The notes: generated by a model from the letters alone, not told the origin. 64,000 nt of DNA from DATARH01 sp036268075 (GCA_036268075.1 DATAUV010000135.1:1-64000); one strand, 5' to 3'. Shown: positions 19,719-28,221, counted from the first letter of the stretch. Numbers and translations are program-made.

Positions 19719-21434
19719 TCACGCGAACACGCCATGGACGTACCAGCGCGGCGGATTGTCGTGGCCGGGGAGGCCGGCGCGAAACAGCCAGAAGCGGCGG
19801 CCCTCCTCGTCCTCGACCCGGTAATAGTCGCGGATCGCCCCCTCTTGCATCACGTCCTCGCGGCGGCTGTCCTCGCCGGGCTGCCACCATTCCTCGGCGA
19901 CCCGCTCGGGCCCATCGGCCTGCGCGACCCGATGCGGGCGCCGGCGCCAGGCGAAATGAAACGGCGGATCGTCCGGCAACAGCCAAAACGCTTCCACCGG
20001 CTCCGGCGGCTGGAACAGACGCACCGGGCGGGGCGGTTTGTGCGGCTTATTCTCAATCCTTTCCGAGGTCATTCCGGGGCGTTGCGAAGCAGCGAACCCG
20101 GAACCCAAGGACACGGCCCCCCGAGATTTGAAAAATGCCGTTGAGGCGTCCCCCGCAGGAGTCGCGTTCATGGGTTCCGGGTTCGCCCCTGCGGGCCGAC
20201 CCGGAATGACTTCGGATTTTCTGTTGCCGTTGTCTCCGATCGGCACGGCGACCGAAGCACGCTCGGGAAGATGGCTTTCTCGCGGTTCAAGGCGAGCAAG
20301 AGCACCAGGTTCGAGTTGGGCGGCGAGGCGATCGGCCAATGGGGCGATGCCGTCGCCCATGGCGGCATCGCCCGCGAACCCGACCTGTTCCGCCCCCAGC
20401 TTCTCGACCGCGTAAACGGCGAGGATCATGTCTTCGACGCCGAGGCCGGGGTCGATCGTGTCGAGGCGGGCGGTGAGGAGCCTGGCGAGGTGGGCGGGGT
20501 CGCGGCTCGGGCGGGCGGTGCCGAGGCGGATATGCTCGACGCGCCCGTCGACGCGGTGAAAGCCGAGATCGAGCCGGCGCGCGCCGACCCCTTCGCGCGC
20601 CATCCACGCGGTAAGGTCGCCGGCGAGGCGCTCGGCGGCCACGGCGAGGCTGTCGGGGTCGGCGATCGGTTCGGCAAAGCTGAGCCGCACCCGCCGTGTC
20701 GGCGCCTCGCCCAGCGGCGACAGCGGCTCGGGCATCGTCCCATCGAGCTGGTCGAGCCGGTGCGCGACCGCGCCGCCGAAACGCCGCGCCAGCGCCGCGC
20801 GCGGCATCGGCAACAGCTCGCCGACATGCCTGAGCCCGACACGGCGCAGCCCGGCCGCGGTCGCCGGGTCGAGCCGCAGCGCCTCGACCGGCAGCGGCGC
20901 CAGTGCGTCGCGGACCCGCTCGGGGATCGCGACCACCCGGTCAGCCGTCCCGAAATGCGCCAGCGCCCAGGCGGCGCCGAGCGTGCCGGCGATGGCGATG
21001 CGGTGCGCGATCGCCTGCCGCGCGAGCCGGCGCGTGAGGTCGGCGGCCAGCTCCGCCTCACCGCCCCACAGATGGGCGCACCCGGAGATGTCGAGCTTGA
21101 CCCCGGCCTCGCCGTCGGGCGCGGTCCACGGGCTGTAGCGGCCGCACCATTCGGCGAGGCGGAGGAGCGCGGCCTGGTCTTGCTCGGGCTCGGCCGGGCG
21201 GGTCGCTAGGCCTGGCGCAAACGACAGCGCATCGGCCAGTGGCATCCCCGGCGCGAGGCCGGCAACCGCCGCCGCCGCGTCGACCGCGGCGAGCAAAAGC
21301 CGCCCAGCGGCAGCGGTTACCGTAGCGAAAGGCGCGGGGTTAGCCGACGCGCCGGAGCGGCGAGGGATAAGGTCGAGACGCCGCAGCCGGTCGATCGGCC
21401 AGTTCGGCAGAAAGAGATACAAGACCCGTCGCAT
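19719..21434 (-). CDS. imuB: ImuB, Y-family polymerase-like mutasome subunit
   Basis: 571 aa from the ATG at 21434 (MRRVLYLFLPNWPIDRLRR), the typical ImuB N-terminus. It has the Y-family fold but, as in other ImuB proteins, the catalytic acidic motif is degenerate (VKLDISGCAHLWGGE in place of the SIDE-type motif). It bridges ImuA, DnaE2 and the sliding clamp. The start lies 95 nt inside imuA, and the stop is 4 nt before dnaE2. Residues about 406-458 are encoded by a 155-bp palindromic element (20062-20216), absent from what I expect of the family, yet the frame is kept. Confidence 0.94.
   Translation of the reverse strand: MRRVLYLFLPNWPIDRLRRLDLIPRRSGASANPAPFATVTAAAGRLLLAAVDAAAAVAGLAPGMPLADALSFAPGLATRPAEPEQDQAALLRLAEWCGRYSPWTAPDGEAGVKLDISGCAHLWGGEAELAADLTRRLARQAIAHRIAIAGTLGAAWALAHFGTADRVVAIPERVRDALAPLPVEALRLDPATAAGLRRVGLRHVGELLPMPRAALARRFGGAVAHRLDQLDGTMPEPLSPLGEAPTRRVRLSFAEPIADPDSLAVAAERLAGDLTAWMAREGVGARRLDLGFHRVDGRVEHIRLGTARPSRDPAHLARLLTARLDTIDPGLGVEDMILAVYAVEKLGAEQVGFAGDAAMGDGIAPLADRLAAQLEPGALARLEPRESHLPERASVAVPIGDNGNRKSEVIPGRPAGANPEPMNATPAGDASTAFFKSRGAVSLGSGFAASQRPGMTSERIENKPHKPPRPVRLFQPPEPVEAFWLLPDDPPFHFAWRRRPHRVAQADGPERVAEEWWQPGEDSRREDVMQEGAIRDYYRVEDEEGRRFWLFRAGLPGHDNPPRWYVHGVFA
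20062..20216. repeat. 155-bp nested palindromic element inside imuB
   Basis: Outer arms tccgaggtcattccggg and cccggaatgacttcgga are inverted repeats with one mismatch. Inner arms gaacccggaaccca and tgggttccgggttc are perfect. This gtcattccggg...cccggaatgac design is typical of dispersed intergenic repeats in alphaproteobacteria. It is translated in frame, giving VIPGRPAGANPEP and SQRPGMTSE-like strings, comparable in principle to the Rickettsia palindromic elements found inside genes. Confidence 0.85.
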
Positions 21435-22119
21435 CCGCCACCTCCACCACGCATTCCGCCGGCCTGCCGCCGCGGCAGCGCAACAATTCGACCCGCCAGC
21501 GCGGGCGCCCGATCCCCGGCTCGCCGGCAATTTCCGTTGCGGGCACCGAGGCGACCCGCCACCGCGTCACCGCCGCGCTCGGCCGGCCCCGCTCGGCCGC
21601 CGCCTCGTCGCCGGTACGCCAGCGCCGCAGCAGCAGGGCGGTGACGCCGGCGCTCTCGGCGGCGAGTTGCAGCCGCCGGCTCGCCACCATCGGCAGCCGC
21701 CCGATCTCGCCGACCACCGCGGCAAGCCCGGCGCCGCGCCCGGCGTGCAGCCCCTCCTCAAGCGCCCACAGGATGCGGTCGTCGCGCCGCGTCGACACCA
21801 GCACCAGCCGCGCCGGGTCGAGCCCGTGCGCCGCCAGCCCTGGCCCGTAAAGGTCCGGCCGCTTCAGGCACCACAGCACCGTGCCGTTGCCGATTCTGGC
21901 GAGGATGCCCGCCACGAACCCGGCCGCCGCCGCGCAATCCTCCTCGTCGCCGCCCTGGCCGGCGATCTCGTGCACCGCGCCGAGCTGGAGGCCGCCCCCC
22001 GGCAAGGCCCGGTCGAGCGCCGCCACGCCGAACGGGAGCACGCCAAAGGCGCCGGCCGACGGACGTTCAATTCGCCGGATGCGGGAGCGCAACACGGCCA
22101 GGGGAACCGTACTGGACAT
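21340..22119 (-). CDS. imuA: ImuA, RecA-like mutasome subunit
   Basis: 259 aa from the ATG at 22119 (MSSTVPLAVLRSRIRRIERP); the frame is open further upstream but that would run through the LexA box. The fold is RecA/SulA-like: FGVLPFGVAALDRALPGGGLQLGAVHEI near the N-terminus, VLWCLKRPDLYGPGLAAHGL, and a poorly conserved C-terminus. It supports ImuB/DnaE2-dependent damage tolerance. First gene of imuA-imuB-dnaE2, with its SOS box 23 nt upstream of the start. Confidence 0.93.
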   Translation of the reverse strand: MSSTVPLAVLRSRIRRIERPSAGAFGVLPFGVAALDRALPGGGLQLGAVHEIAGQGGDEEDCAAAAGFVAGILARIGNGTVLWCLKRPDLYGPGLAAHGLDPARLVLVSTRRDDRILWALEEGLHAGRGAGLAAVVGEIGRLPMVASRRLQLAAESAGVTALLLRRWRTGDEAAAERGRPSAAVTRWRVASVPATEIAGEPGIGRPRWRVELLRCRGGRPAECVVEVADATGLVSLSAELADRPAAASRPYPSPLRRVG

Positions 22120-22141
22120 AATAAACACTGCGACCTTTGAT

Positions 22142-22156
22142 GTTCTTTTTTTGTTC
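22142..22156 (-). promoter_or_regulatory. LexA (SOS) box of the imuA operon
   Basis: The sequence GTTC-N7-GTTC (on the minus strand GAACAAAAAAAGAAC) is an exact match to the alphaproteobacterial LexA operator. It lies 23 nt upstream of imuA and 50 nt upstream of the divergent pyrE start. It predicts LexA repression of the mutasome operon with induction on DNA damage. Confidence 0.92.
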
Positions 22157-22205
22157 TCATCATCTTCGGTTGTCAAGCCCGCTCGCTTTGCCGTTAGAAT
22201 GCCGC

Positions 22206-22910
22206 ATGACCGATGCCGCGAATTCAGCCCGCACGGCGGGTGAAGCCGATGCGGCGGAAACCACCGCCCGCATCCTCCTCGAAACCGAAGCCGTCCTGTT
22301 CCGGCCCGACGACCCGTTCACGTTCACGTCGGGGCGGCTATCGCCGGTCTACATCGATTGCCGCCGGCTGATCTCGTTCCCGCGGGCGCGGCGGCGGCTG
22401 ATGGACATGGGCGCCAGCCTGATCGAGCGAAAGATCGGGTTCGAGGCGCTCGACGCGATCGCCGGTGGCGAGACCGCCGGCATCCCGTTCGCCGCCTGGA
22501 TCGCCGACCGGCTGTCATTGCCGATGCTCTACGTCCGCAAGCAACCCAAGGGGTTCGGGCGCAACGCCCAGATCGAGGGCCAACTCGCCGACGGCGCCCG
22601 CGTGCTGCTGGTCGAGGACCTCGCCAGCGAGGGTACGTCAAAGCTCAATTTCGTCCGCGCGATCCGCCAAGCCGGCGGCGAGATCAGCCATACCTTCGTG
22701 ATCTTCAACTACGGCATCTTCCCGCATATCGACACGAGCCTCAAAGCCGAGGGCATCGTCCTCCACGCGCTCGCGAACTGGTGGGACGTCGCCGCGATGG
22801 CCGAGCAGCTCGGCCGCTTCGAGCCCGGTCAATACGAAAAGATCAAGGCTTTCCTCGCCGACCCCGAAGCCTGGTCCGCCGAACGCGCCGCGGCGCGAAG
22901 AGCTGGGTAG
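22206..22910 (+). CDS. pyrE: Orotate phosphoribosyltransferase
   Basis: 234 aa. It joins orotate with PRPP to form orotidine 5'-phosphate in pyrimidine synthesis. Seen: FTFTSGRLSPVYIDCRRLIS at the N-terminus, GGETAGIPFAAWIADRL, LPMLYVRKQPKGFGRNAQIEG (catalytic loop), and the PRPP-binding motif VLLVEDLASEGTSK. Length and order match alphaproteobacterial PyrE. It is divergent from imuA and followed by a palindromic repeat. Confidence 0.95.
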   Translation: MTDAANSARTAGEADAAETTARILLETEAVLFRPDDPFTFTSGRLSPVYIDCRRLISFPRARRRLMDMGASLIERKIGFEALDAIAGGETAGIPFAAWIADRLSLPMLYVRKQPKGFGRNAQIEGQLADGARVLLVEDLASEGTSKLNFVRAIRQAGGEISHTFVIFNYGIFPHIDTSLKAEGIVLHALANWWDVAAMAEQLGRFEPGQYEKIKAFLADPEAWSAERAAARRAG

Positions 22911-22925
22911 CCTTTTGAAAATTCG

Positions 22926-23003
22926 TCAATCCCGGCGAAGGCCGGGACCACTTATCCGCTGCTCGAACGGTTGAACGGTGGGTCCCGGCCTTCGCCGGGA
23001 TGA
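22926..23003. repeat. Palindromic intergenic repeat (cccggcgaaggccggga type)
   Basis: Arms tcccggcgaaggccgggacc and its reverse complement, separated by about 37 nt, fill the space between the convergent pyrE and aminotransferase genes. This is a widespread alphaproteobacterial intergenic repeat and may end transcription from both sides. Confidence 0.8.
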
Positions 23004-23020
23004 CGTTCTCTTATACCCTT

Positions 23021-24181
23021 TTATACCCTCGTCTGAGCCGGCACCCACCCCGCCAGCCGCCGTGCCGCTTCGGCGAGGTCGCCGCTTGATCCGGCGAAGC
23101 TGAGACGTAGCCACGAATCGCCGTGGATCGGGTCGAAATCGGCGCCGGGGGTGGCGGCGACGGCGATCTCCGCGAGCATCCTGCGGCAGAACTCGCCGCT
23201 GTCGCGGGTCAGGCCGGATACATCGACATAAAGGTAGAACGCGCCCTCGGCGGGGGCGAATCGGCTGAGCCCGGCCTTTGACAGGGTGGCGATCAGCAGG
23301 TCGCGATTGGCGCGATAGCGGGCGACATGGGCGTCGAGTTCGGCACGGCAGTCGAAGGCGGGGACCGCGGCGAGCTGAGACAGGGCCGGCGGCGAGATAT
23401 AGAAATTCTGCGCCAGGCATTCGACCGAGCGGGCCAGGTCCGGAGGCACCAGCATCCAGCCGAGCCTCCACCCGGTCATGCTGTAGTATTTCGAGAACGA
23501 GTTGACGACGATCGCGTCCCGGCCAAAGGCGCGCGCGGATTGCGCCGCCGCCTCGTAGGTGATGCCGTGATAGATCTCGTCCGACACGAGCCGGATGCCG
23601 CGCTCGCCGCAATAGGCGTAGAGCCGCGCCAAATCGTCGGCCGCGATCATCGTCCCGGTCGGGTTGGCGGGGCTGGCGACGATGAGCCCGGCGAGGTCGG
23701 GATAATCGGCCAGCAGCGCCGGGTTCGGCTGGTAATGCGCGTTCTCGCCGACCTCGATCAGCACGGTTTCGAGTCCCAGCGCCGACAGGATGTTGCGATA
23801 GGCCGGGTAGCCCGGCGCCGCCAACGCGACCCGGTCCCCGGGCTCGAACGCGGCGAGAAACGCGAGCTGGAACGCCGCCGACGACCCGGTGGTCACCGCA
23901 ATCTCGGCCGGATCGACCTCGATCCCGTACTGCGCCCGGTAATGCCCTGCGATCGCCGCCCGCAGCGGCGCGATGCCCTCCGCGTCAGTATAGCCGATCT
24001 TGTTGTTGGCGAGCGCCGCGCGTGCTGCCTCCAGCACCGCCGCCGGCGCTGGCGTCCCCGGCTGGCCGACCTCGAGATGGATGACGCGCTCGCCCGTCGC
24101 CTCGCGCGCATTCGCCGCGCGCATCACATCCATCGCGATAAACGGCGGGACCAGCCCGCGGCGGGAGGCTCGTAACGTCAT
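23021..24181 (-). CDS. Class I/II pyridoxal-phosphate aminotransferase
   Basis: 386 aa. The PLP lysine lies in NSFSKYYSMTGWRLGWM; other family marks are HLEVGQPGTPAP, YTDAEGIAPLRAAIAGHY, ASPANPTGTMI and SDEIYHGI. It transfers an amino group between an amino acid and a 2-oxo acid. It most resembles aspartate/aromatic-type aminotransferases, with substrate not determined. It stands alone, convergent with pyrE. Confidence 0.93.
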   Translation of the reverse strand: MTLRASRRGLVPPFIAMDVMRAANAREATGERVIHLEVGQPGTPAPAAVLEAARAALANNKIGYTDAEGIAPLRAAIAGHYRAQYGIEVDPAEIAVTTGSSAAFQLAFLAAFEPGDRVALAAPGYPAYRNILSALGLETVLIEVGENAHYQPNPALLADYPDLAGLIVASPANPTGTMIAADDLARLYAYCGERGIRLVSDEIYHGITYEAAAQSARAFGRDAIVVNSFSKYYSMTGWRLGWMLVPPDLARSVECLAQNFYISPPALSQLAAVPAFDCRAELDAHVARYRANRDLLIATLSKAGLSRFAPAEGAFYLYVDVSGLTRDSGEFCRRMLAEIAVAATPGADFDPIHGDSWLRLSFAGSSGDLAEAARRLAGWVPAQTRV

Positions 24182-24265
24182 CGTCTATCTTGGCACAGTT
24201 GCCTTTCCCCACTCCATTTCTGTATGACGGCGCGCTCTGCACGTTGAACCAAGGGAAGCACAGCG

Positions 24266-24820
24266 ATGGCCCAGTACCGCCTGATCGGCATGTCCGGCAG
24301 CTTGCGCGCCGGCTCGTTCTCGAACGCGATCCTGCGCACGATGCGCGAGCGCTTTGCCGACCGGGCCGATCTGGAACTGTACGACCTGGAGCCGATCCCG
24401 CTCTACAACCAGGATTACGAGGGCGACAAGCGCCCGCCGGCGGTCAAGCAGATGCTGTCGGATATCGAGGCGGCGGACGGGATGGTGCTGTGCGCGCCCG
24501 AGTTCAACCACTCGATCCCCGGCGTCCTCAAAAACGCGATCGACTGGGCTTCGCGCCCAGCCTTCGCCTCGGTGCTGGCCTATAAGCCGGTCGCGATCAT
24601 GGCGACATCGCGCGGGCCGCTCGGCGGGGCGCGGTGCCTGGAGCACATGAAGGTCGCGCTCGATTCGTGCCTCAGCCGGGTGACGCTGGCGCGCGAGGTC
24701 ATCATCACCGCCACCGAGAGCAAGATCAAAGACGGCCGCCTCGCCGACGACACCTCGCTCGGCTTCGCCTGCGGCGCGGTCGAGGCGCTGCTGCACGAAA
24801 TCGCGCTGTGGAAGAAATAG
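24266..24820 (+). CDS. NADPH-dependent FMN reductase family protein
   Basis: 184 aa with a flavodoxin-like fold. The FMN phosphate loop is GMSGSLRAGSFSNAIL (residues about 7-22), followed by LYDLEPIPLYNQDYEG and CAPEFNHSIPGVLKNAIDW, the typical ChrR/YieF/azoreductase segments. Members reduce quinones, azo dyes or chromate with NAD(P)H. Its divergent partner is the aminotransferase. Confidence 0.93.
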   Translation: MAQYRLIGMSGSLRAGSFSNAILRTMRERFADRADLELYDLEPIPLYNQDYEGDKRPPAVKQMLSDIEAADGMVLCAPEFNHSIPGVLKNAIDWASRPAFASVLAYKPVAIMATSRGPLGGARCLEHMKVALDSCLSRVTLAREVIITATESKIKDGRLADDTSLGFACGAVEALLHEIALWKK

Positions 24821-24824
24821 AGGA

Positions 24825-24843
24825 GCGCGGGCGTCCCGCCCGC
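24825..24843. repeat. G+C-rich palindrome family (gcgggcgtcccgcccgc), site 1
   Basis: gcgcgggcgtcccgcccgc sits just past the stop of the FMN reductase gene and before the convergent methyltransferase stop. The same core occurs at 32488-32570, 43101-43130 and 44399-44456, always at gene ends. Confidence 0.75.
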
Positions 24844-24854
24844 ATTCCCTTCCC

Positions 24855-25490
24855 TCAGATGGTGGAGGCCGGCTTCTCGTTGACGCAGCGCAGAAGCCGC
24901 CAATAGCCGAACAAATTGCTCGGGCGGATTTCGCGCACGGTCAGCTTGCTGTCTTCCATGAACTTGTCGAAGTCGAAATCGGGATGGAATCCGATATGCC
25001 GGGCGAGGTGCGCCAGCCGCTTTTCGCAGAAGCGCACGGCCCAGTTCTCACTCATGAAATGATTGACCAGCACAATTGTGCCGCCGGGGATGCACACGCG
25101 CCTCATCTCGGCGGCAAAATTGGCCGGGCTCGGCACCACCGGCGCGACATAGAGCGCCAGCACCGCATCGAATGAATTGTCGGGAAATTCGAGGTGCTCG
25201 GCGTCCATCACGTGGAGCGCGTCGACATGGGCTAGCTTTTCCTCCTCGACCCGACGCCGCGCCTTGGCCAGCATCTCCTCGGAGATGTCGATCCCGGTGA
25301 TTCGCGAATCGGTCCGGAAATGCGGCAACGACAATCCGGTGCCGACCCCGACTTCGAGGATCCGCTGACCGGGCCGGTCGTTGGCGATGCGTACCGCTTC
25401 CTTCCGGCCCGGATGGAAGATCGGGCCGAAAACAAAGTCGTAGGAATGTGAGACCCAACGATAGGTCCTGACCGTATCGCGCAAGTCCAT
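24855..25490 (-). CDS. SAM-dependent methyltransferase, PmtA-like
   Basis: 211 aa from the ATG at 25490 (MDLRDTVRTYRWVSHSYDFVFG); the upstream extension is low in coding character. The SAM-binding motif is ILEVGVGTGLSLPHF, then ITGIDISEEMLAKARRRV, and LALYVAPVVPSP is motif II/III. The YDFVFGPIFHPGRKEAV start closely resembles Rhodobacter-type phosphatidylethanolamine N-methyltransferase (PmtA), which makes phosphatidylcholine; UbiE-type functions are an alternative. Confidence 0.8.
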   Translation of the reverse strand: MDLRDTVRTYRWVSHSYDFVFGPIFHPGRKEAVRIANDRPGQRILEVGVGTGLSLPHFRTDSRITGIDISEEMLAKARRRVEEEKLAHVDALHVMDAEHLEFPDNSFDAVLALYVAPVVPSPANFAAEMRRVCIPGGTIVLVNHFMSENWAVRFCEKRLAHLARHIGFHPDFDFDKFMEDSKLTVREIRPSNLFGYWRLLRCVNEKPASTI

Positions 25491-25711
25491 CGGATCGTTC
25501 TCGCCGTGATCGCCGGGACCGCCGCCGCCCCCATCGCATGCAAGACGGACGCCGCATGGTGGAAAGTGCCAAGCAGGGAGGCACTTGTAAACCTTTCGGT
25601 GCGGGCGGCCGGCATGTTTTGGACGCACACGTCGTCTCGCGCGGCTGCGCACGCGATTTCCGGGGCGAATCCCGACCCCGAAGATCAGCTATCGGATAAC
25701 CGGTGGCGGCG

Positions 25712-26233
25712 TCAGATCAGCGTGACCTGATCCGCTTCCTGACCCTTCTTGCCCTCGACGACCTCCATCCGCACGCGCTGGCCGGGATCGAGTGCGTTGA
25801 CGCCGCTGCGGCGCAGGGCCGTGATGTGGATGAACACGTCCTTCCCGCCGCCATCGGGCGAGATGAAACCGTAACCCTTGTCGGGCTCGAACCATTTCAC
25901 CGCGCCCTCGCGCGTCGTCGACGGTCGCGGCTCGCGATGGTCGAACCCGTCCTCGCGCGGGGCCACGGCAGTGCTCGGGTTGATATTGAGCACGTTGGTG
26001 ACGAGCGGCCCCTTGGCGCCGTCGCCGACCTCGCAGGTCACCGAGGTGCCTTCGCGAATCTCCTCATATCCGGCCCGCCGCAGCACCGCCATCGGCAGAA
26101 ACGCGTCCTGCGAGCCGTCATCCGGCGTGACAAAGCCGAACCCCTTGCTGGCGTTGAACCATTTCACTTTGGCTTCGATGACGCGGCCAGGGGGGGTGTC
26201 TTCGCGAAAGAAGCCGGGGCGGCGATCGTACAT
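25712..26233 (-). CDS. Double cold-shock-domain protein
   Basis: 173 aa with two cold-shock domains, about 20-85 and 108-173, joined by a linker rich in Asp, Arg and Pro. The RNP1 motifs are KGFGFV and KGYGFI. RNP2 is degenerate in the first (DAFLP) and canonical in the second (DVFIH). Such two-domain proteins are typical of alphaproteobacteria and bind single-stranded RNA or DNA. Monocistronic. Confidence 0.95.
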   Translation of the reverse strand: MYDRRPGFFREDTPPGRVIEAKVKWFNASKGFGFVTPDDGSQDAFLPMAVLRRAGYEEIREGTSVTCEVGDGAKGPLVTNVLNINPSTAVAPREDGFDHREPRPSTTREGAVKWFEPDKGYGFISPDGGGKDVFIHITALRRSGVNALDPGQRVRMEVVEGKKGQEADQVTLI

Positions 26234-26474
26234 GGTGCCTCAAAAACCTAAATGTCCTGCGGCAAGCGCGGTAGGGTCGCACACCATAGCGTAAAAGTGT
26301 CGCACCGCGCTAGTGCCACGATCAACTCGCAGCTGAACGTGGTTCAAACAATACTCATCTGCATTTACAGATAGTTGGCGGGGTGGGCGGGATAACATGC
26401 CCAGCGGCGGCATGTTCCGTCTCGCGCTGCGCGCGATAAAGGCGGAGTTTCCGGCTCGCGACCAGGTGCAGACG
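26234..26474. other. Intergenic region upstream of the cold-shock gene
   Basis: This holds the presumed promoter and 5' leader of the cold-shock gene reading left. Long leaders are usual for such genes, but I cannot identify a specific fold here. The right part (26365 on) runs into a palindromic repeat; no gene is seen. Confidence 0.4.
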
Positions 26475-26555
26475 GATGATGGGCTTCGCGTTGCTCAGCC
26501 CATCCTACGGCACCGAATTCGTAGGATGGGCTGAGCGCAGCGAAGCCCATCATCC
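26475..26555. repeat. Long palindromic intergenic repeat (gatgggctt... type)
   Basis: Two 35-nt arms (26475-26509 and 26521-26555) are inverted repeats with about two mismatches around an 11-nt loop. They carry the strings gatgatgggcttcgc and gtaggatgggctgagcgca, seen as dispersed repeats in many proteobacterial genomes. It lies 40 nt past the FAH gene stop and could form a strong cruciform. Confidence 0.85.
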
Positions 26556-26594
26556 ACTCAACATCACCGGATCACTCTCCCGGCGGATAAGACT

Positions 26595-27446
26595 TCAGCG
26601 CGGGTAGTGGGCCACCAGCTTCTGCTGCTGCACGCCGAGCCCCTCGACGCCCAGGCGCATCACGTCGCCGGCTTTGAGGAATTTTGGCGGCTTGAAGCCC
26701 ATCGCGACACCGGACGGCGTGCCGGTCGGGATCACGTCGCCCGGGTTCAGCGTCATGAACTCGCTGCAATAGCTGACGATCTTCGAGATGCCGAAGATCA
26801 AGTCGGCGGTGTTGCTGTTCTGGCGCCGCTCGCCATTGACCTCGGTCCAGACCTGGAGCTTGTCCGCGTCGCCGGCCTCGTCCGCCGTCACCACCCACGG
26901 GCCCATCGGGCAAAACGTGTCGCAGCTCTTGCCCTTGGTCCACGTGCCGCCGCGCTCGATCTGGTACTCGCGCTCGCTGACGTCGTTCACGACGCAATAG
27001 CCGGCGATGTAGTTCTTCGCGTCCGCCTCGGAGACGTAGCGGGCGGTCTGGCCGATCACGATCGCCAGCTCGATCTCGTAATCCATCTTCTGCGAGCCCT
27101 TGGGGATGATCACGTCGTCATCCGGGCCGCAGATGCTGCTCGTCGCCTTGAGGAAGAAGATCGGCTCGCTCGGGATCGGCATCCCGGCTTCCTGCGCGTG
27201 CAGGCGGTAGTTGAGGCCGATCGCCAGCACCTTTGACGGGTTGGCGACGCAGGGGCCGATGCGCGGGTTGCCGCCGACCAGCGGCAGGCTTCCCGGGTCG
27301 ATCCCCTTGATCCGCGCCAGCGACGCCGGCGACAGGGCGCTGCCGTCGATATCCGCCACGACGCCCGAGAGGTCGCGGATCTTGCCGTCCTTATCGAGGA
27401 TGCCGGGCTTTTCCTGGCCCGTCGGGCCGTAGCGCAGAAGCTTCAT
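26595..27446 (-). CDS. Fumarylacetoacetate hydrolase family protein
   Basis: 283 aa. The conserved core is seen: GLNYRLHAQEAGMPIPSEP, the metal-binding MDYEIELAIVIG, then NDVSEREYQ and TGTPSGVAMGF. Members cleave C-C bonds of diketo acids or isomerise/hydrolyse sugar-acid intermediates. Paired with an SDR as here, a likely role is 2,4-diketo-3-deoxy-L-fuconate hydrolase (giving pyruvate and lactate), or ureidoglycolate lyase-like chemistry. The downstream partner of the SDR gene in a two-gene operon (22-nt gap). Confidence 0.88.
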   Translation of the reverse strand: MKLLRYGPTGQEKPGILDKDGKIRDLSGVVADIDGSALSPASLARIKGIDPGSLPLVGGNPRIGPCVANPSKVLAIGLNYRLHAQEAGMPIPSEPIFFLKATSSICGPDDDVIIPKGSQKMDYEIELAIVIGQTARYVSEADAKNYIAGYCVVNDVSEREYQIERGGTWTKGKSCDTFCPMGPWVVTADEAGDADKLQVWTEVNGERRQNSNTADLIFGISKIVSYCSEFMTLNPGDVIPTGTPSGVAMGFKPPKFLKAGDVMRLGVEGLGVQQQKLVAHYPR

Positions 27447-27468
27447 GATTTATCCTCCTGGTGGGAAT

Positions 27469-28221
27469 TCAAAGGCTCCAGCCGCCGTCGATCACATGGG
27501 TCGCGCCGGTCGTGAATCTGGTGTCGTCGGAGGCGAGGTAGACCGCGAGCGCGGCGATCTCCTCGGCGGTGCCGAGCCGGCCCAGCGGCTGGCGGTCGAT
27601 AAAGGCCCGCCGCGCGCCCTCGACCCCGCCGGGAGCGAGCGCGCCGGCCGCGGCGATGCGGTCGTCGAGCGAGGGGGTCTGGACCGTCCCCGGGCAGATC
27701 GCGTTGCAGCGGATGCCGTTGGCGACGAAATCCGCGGCGACCGATTTGGTGAGGCCGATCACCGCCGCCTTGGTCGCGCCATAGGCGCACCGGTTCGGCA
27801 CGCCTTTGATCGACGAGGCGCCCGACGACATGTTGATGATCGACCCGCCCCCCGCCTCGACCATCTTCGGGAGGAACGCGCGGATCATCAGAAACATCGA
27901 GCGCACGTTGAGGCTGAACGAGAAATCCCACTCCTCGGGGCTCGTCGTCAGCACCGTGCCGTGATGCACGAACCCGGCGCAGTTGAAGAGGATGTCGAGC
28001 GGCGGCAATTCGGCCGCCAGCGCCGCGATCGCCGCCTCGTCGCGCGCGTCGAGCGCCCGGGTCGCGATCAACGCATCCTCTAACCCCTTCATCTTCTCCG
28101 GGGCGATGTCGGTCGCCAGCACATTGGCGCCCTCCGCCGCGAAGGCGAGCGCCGTCGCCCGCCCGATCCCTTGCCCCGCCGCCGTCACCAGCGCCCGTTT
28201 GCCGTCGAGCCGTCCCGCCAT
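27469..28221 (-). CDS. SDR family oxidoreductase (sugar-acid dehydrogenase-like)
   Basis: 250 aa from the ATG at 28221 (MAGRLDGKRALVTAAGQG), the normal SDR start. Cofactor loop TAAGQGIGRATALAF; Asp at ATDIAPEKM points to NAD(H); catalytic Ser in NMSSGASS and YGATK. The sequence resembles 2-keto-3-deoxy-L-fuconate dehydrogenase and similar sugar-acid SDRs, fitting the FAH-family hydrolase gene that follows. Confidence 0.88.
   Translation of the reverse strand: MAGRLDGKRALVTAAGQGIGRATALAFAAEGANVLATDIAPEKMKGLEDALIATRALDARDEAAIAALAAELPPLDILFNCAGFVHHGTVLTTSPEEWDFSFSLNVRSMFLMIRAFLPKMVEAGGGSIINMSSGASSIKGVPNRCAYGATKAAVIGLTKSVAADFVANGIRCNAICPGTVQTPSLDDRIAAAGALAPGGVEGARRAFIDRQPLGRLGTAEEIAALAVYLASDDTRFTTGATHVIDGGWSL

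Noticed and set aside
17271..20144. A 957-codon open frame on the plus strand opposite dnaE2 and imuB
   Set aside because: It mirrors the wobble-position G+C bias of the minus-strand genes, has no domain, and the opposite strand encodes clear DnaE2 and ImuB. Long antisense frames are expected at this G+C content.
26365..26553. A 62-codon minus-strand frame (MMGFAALSPSYEFGAVGWAE)
   Set aside because: It is the translation of the palindromic repeat at 26475-26555, a string that is often misannotated as a gene.
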